Positions 61,983 to 64,000 of a stretch of 64,000 bases of DNA are shown here, one piece after another. Below the pieces are notes generated by a model. The model worked only from the letters and a program-made list of their open reading frames with translations, did not search any database and had not been told where the DNA came from. The DNA is taken from the NCBI RefSeq assembly GCF_011395035.1, contig NZ_CP024768.1, positions 124,001 through 188,000 of the forward strand, written 5' to 3'. The stretch's first letter is position 1, and each line of letters starts with the position of its first letter. This DNA is from Pantoea cypripedii. GTDB taxonomy: Bacteria; Pseudomonadota; Gammaproteobacteria; Enterobacterales; Enterobacteriaceae. The position numbers and the translations under genes were made by a program.

Positions 61983-62599
61983 TGAACGCTTATGACATTC
62001 CCGCTGAGGCTGTGAGTCTCAGCGAGGAAACCATTAAGAAAAGCCGCTTTATTACGCTGCTGGCGCATACCAACGGCGTAGAAGCAGCGCGTGCTTTTGT
62101 GCAGCAGATTAAAGCTGAACATCCCACAGCCCGCCATCACTGCTGGGCATGGGTAGCAGGCGCGCCGGATGATTCACAGCAGCTGGGCTTTTCTGATGAT
62201 GGTGAACCCTCAGGCACGGCGGGAAAACCGATGCTGGCTCAGCTGATGGGGAGCGGTGTGGGTGAAATCACGGCGGTAGTGGTGCGTTACTATGGCGGCA
62301 TTATGCTCGGTACCGGTGGGCTGGTGAAAGCCTATGGTGGTGGTGTCCAGCAGGGTTTAAAAAGGCTTACCCGTTGCCGTAAAGTGCCGATGCAATCTTT
62401 CACCCTGCAATGCGAATATGCGCAGCTCAGCGATATTGAACGTCTGCTACAGCGCTTTGACGGCAGGGTGGAAGAGAGTCATTATCTGGATCGCATTACC
62501 CTGCAACTGGCATTACCGCATAGCCAGATCGAAGGCTTTCGGCAAAACCTCTCTGACTACAGTCGGGGCGTGCTGACGCTCATCCCGCTGGAAAACTAA
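61982..62599 (+). CDS. yigZ: YigZ, IMPACT-family protein
   Basis: 205-residue protein of the UPF0029/IMPACT family (204 in E. coli), linked by eukaryotic relatives to translation stress; function in bacteria unclear. N-terminal IMPACT domain with ARHHCWAWVAG, SDDGEPSGTAGKPML and VVVRYYGGIMLGTGGLVKAYGG; C-terminal ferredoxin-like DUF1949 domain. Coupled to pepQ (TGATG) and 28 bp before trkH, as in E. coli. Confidence 0.94.
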   Translation: MNAYDIPAEAVSLSEETIKKSRFITLLAHTNGVEAARAFVQQIKAEHPTARHHCWAWVAGAPDDSQQLGFSDDGEPSGTAGKPMLAQLMGSGVGEITAVVVRYYGGIMLGTGGLVKAYGGGVQQGLKRLTRCRKVPMQSFTLQCEYAQLSDIERLLQRFDGRVEESHYLDRITLQLALPHSQIEGFRQNLSDYSRGVLTLIPLEN

Positions 62600-62627
62600 G
62601 AATATCTCTTTGAAAGGAAACGGCTGA

Positions 62628-64000
62628 ATGCATTTTCGCGCCATTACCCGCATTGTGGGCCTGCTGGTGATTTTGTTCTCAGTGACCATGATTCTGCCCG
62701 GTCTGGTGGCTCTGATTTATCGTGACGGTGCCGGACGGGCGTTCAGTCAGACCTTCATGATGGCCATCGTAATTGGCTCATTGCTGTGGTGGCCCAATCG
62801 CAAGCAGAAAACAGAACTGAAGCCACGCGAAGGGTTTCTGATCGTGGTGCTGTTCTGGACCGTGCTGGGCAGCGTCGGGGCGATGCCGTTTATGTTTGCT
62901 GAGCAGCCCCATCTGTCGGTGACTGATGCGTTCTTCGAATCCTTTTCAGGATTAACCACCACCGGGGCGACAACGCTGGTGGGGCTGGATTCATTGCCTA
63001 AAGCGATTCTTTTCTATCGCCAGATGCTGCAATGGCTCGGGGGGATGGGGATTATCGTGCTGGCGGTGGCGATCCTGCCGATTCTGGGGGTAGGGGGAAT
63101 GCAGCTATACCGCGCTGAAATGCCGGGTCCGCTGAAAGATAACAAAATGCGCCCCCGTATCGCGGAAACCGCCAAGACCTTGTGGCTGATCTATGTGCTA
63201 CTCACCATAGCCTGTGCGGTAGCGCTGTGGCTGGCGGGGATGCCAGTGTTTGATGCCATCGGCCATAGTTTTTCCACCATCGCTATTGGCGGCTTCTCTA
63301 CCCATGATGCCAGTATTGGTTACTTCAATAGTCCGACCATTAACACCATTATCGCGATATTCCTGCTGATCTCCGGCTGTAACTATGGTTTGCACTTCTC
63401 TTTATTGAGTGGCCGCAGCCTGAAAGTGTACTGGCGCGATCCCGAGTTTCGTATGTTTATTGGTGTGCAGCTGACGCTGGTGGTGATCTGCACGGTGGTG
63501 CTGTGGTTCCACGATGTCTATTCCAGTGGCCTGCAAACGCTGAGTCAGGCCTTTTTCCAGGTGGTCTCTATGGCGACCACTGCCGGGTTTACCACCGATA
63601 GCATTGCGCGTTGGCCGTTATTCCTGCCGGTACTGTTGCTGTGTTCTGCATTTATCGGTGGTTGCGCGGGTTCTACTGGTGGGGGTCTGAAAGTGATTCG
63701 CATCCTGTTGTTGTGTAAACAAGGTTCACGTGAGCTGAAGCGCCTCGTCCATCCGAATGCGGTTTACACTATTAAGTTAGGTAACCGTGCACTGCCGGAG
63801 CGTATTCTGGAAGCGGTATGGGGATTCTTCTCGGCCTATGCGCTGGTGTTCCTGGTCAGCATGCTGGCGATTATCGCCACCGGCGTTGATGACTTTTCCG
63901 CCTTTGCTGCTGTCGCTGCGACCCTCAACAACCTCGGACCGGGCCTTGGCGTGGTGGCCGATAACTTTGCCTCTATGAATGATGTGGCGAAGTGGATTCT
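62628..64000 (+). CDS. trkH: Trk potassium uptake protein TrkH (3' part outside window)
   Basis: K+-translocating inner-membrane subunit working with TrkA. The frame opens at ATG 62628 behind AAAGGAAA and runs to the window edge, 457 codons; E. coli TrkH has 483, so little is missing. It begins MHFRAITRIVGLLVILFSVTM. Selectivity-filter regions are seen in FSGLTTTGATTL, in FSTIAIGGFSTHDASIGYF and in VSMATTAGFTTDSIARWP. Last gene of the pepQ-yigZ-trkH group. Confidence 0.96.
   Translation, partial: MHFRAITRIVGLLVILFSVTMILPGLVALIYRDGAGRAFSQTFMMAIVIGSLLWWPNRKQKTELKPREGFLIVVLFWTVLGSVGAMPFMFAEQPHLSVTDAFFESFSGLTTTGATTLVGLDSLPKAILFYRQMLQWLGGMGIIVLAVAILPILGVGGMQLYRAEMPGPLKDNKMRPRIAETAKTLWLIYVLLTIACAVALWLAGMPVFDAIGHSFSTIAIGGFSTHDASIGYFNSPTINTIIAIFLLISGCNYGLHFSLLSGRSLKVYWRDPEFRMFIGVQLTLVVICTVVLWFHDVYSSGLQTLSQAFFQVVSMATTAGFTTDSIARWPLFLPVLLLCSAFIGGCAGSTGGGLKVIRILLLCKQGSRELKRLVHPNAVYTIKLGNRALPERILEAVWGFFSAYALVFLVSMLAIIATGVDDFSAFAAVAATLNNLGPGLGVVADNFASMNDVAKWI

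Overview
The window is a 64-kb stretch of gammaproteobacterial chromosome, almost wholly collinear with the E. coli 85-87 minute region (rhlB-trxA-rho-ECA cluster-tRNAs-hemCDXY-cyaA-dapF-xerC-uvrD-corA-pldA-recQ-metRE-udp-rmuC-ubiEJB-tatABCD-rfaH-ubiD-fre-fadBA-pepQ-yigZ-trkH). Recognisable proteins resemble their E. coli counterparts along their full length and the tRNAs are almost base-identical. The host is therefore an Enterobacterales member. Several insertions and losses relative to E. coli make a Pantoea/Erwinia-like (Erwiniaceae) genome my best guess; that is inference, not proof. No phage, IS element, CRISPR array or plasmid function was seen. This is core chromosome with a few accessory genes slotted in.

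Layout. 1-3.1 kb: rhlB (minus strand, cut by the window edge), trxA, and rho with a long leader. 3.1-14.1 kb: enterobacterial common antigen (ECA) operon wecA-wzzE-wecB-wecC-wecD-wecE-wzxE-wecF-wzyE-wecG, tightly coupled. It lacks the rffG/rffH pair normally found between wecC and wecD; a 15-codon open frame with a strong ribosome-binding site is left at that junction. 14.2-14.7 kb: tRNA Arg-His-Leu-Pro operon. 14.8-15.2 kb: the sRNA gene glmZ, with an overlapping sigma54/sigma70 promoter, two GlrR-type boxes and an IHF site. 15.3-19.4 kb: hemCDXY on the minus strand. 19.6-25.7 kb: cyaA (TTG start, CRP site), lptM, dapF, yigA, xerC, yigB. 25.8-31.7 kb: LexA-controlled uvrD, corA with a structured leader, an AbrB-family membrane protein, and rarD and yigI on the minus strand. 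31.9-39.4 kb: pldA, recQ, rhtC, rhtB(-), pldB, yigL, bioP and a DUF1456 gene(-). 39.4-44.8 kb: divergent metR/metE with MetJ boxes, dlhH(-), and udp with paired CRP sites. 44.9-46.1 kb: an accessory TPR plus putative glycosyltransferase gene. 46.2-52.5 kb: rmuC (with a LexA-like box), ubiEJB and tatABC. 52.5-64 kb: tatD, rfaH(-), an extra pepE, ubiD, fre, fadBA(-) with a FadR operator, pepQ, yigZ, and trkH cut by the right edge.

Functional themes: ECA synthesis; haem and cAMP synthesis; cell-wall precursor control (GlmZ, DapF); DNA repair (UvrD, RecQ, RmuC, XerC); outer-membrane phospholipid turnover (PldA, PldB); methionine synthesis; ubiquinone biosynthesis (UbiE, J, B, D, with Fre); twin-arginine export; fatty acid oxidation; and Mg2+ and K+ uptake. 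The most notable non-textbook points are the missing rffGH with a candidate deletion scar, the sigma54-type control region of glmZ, the TPR/glycosyltransferase insertion next to a LexA-boxed rmuC, and a family of short nested palindromes between genes.
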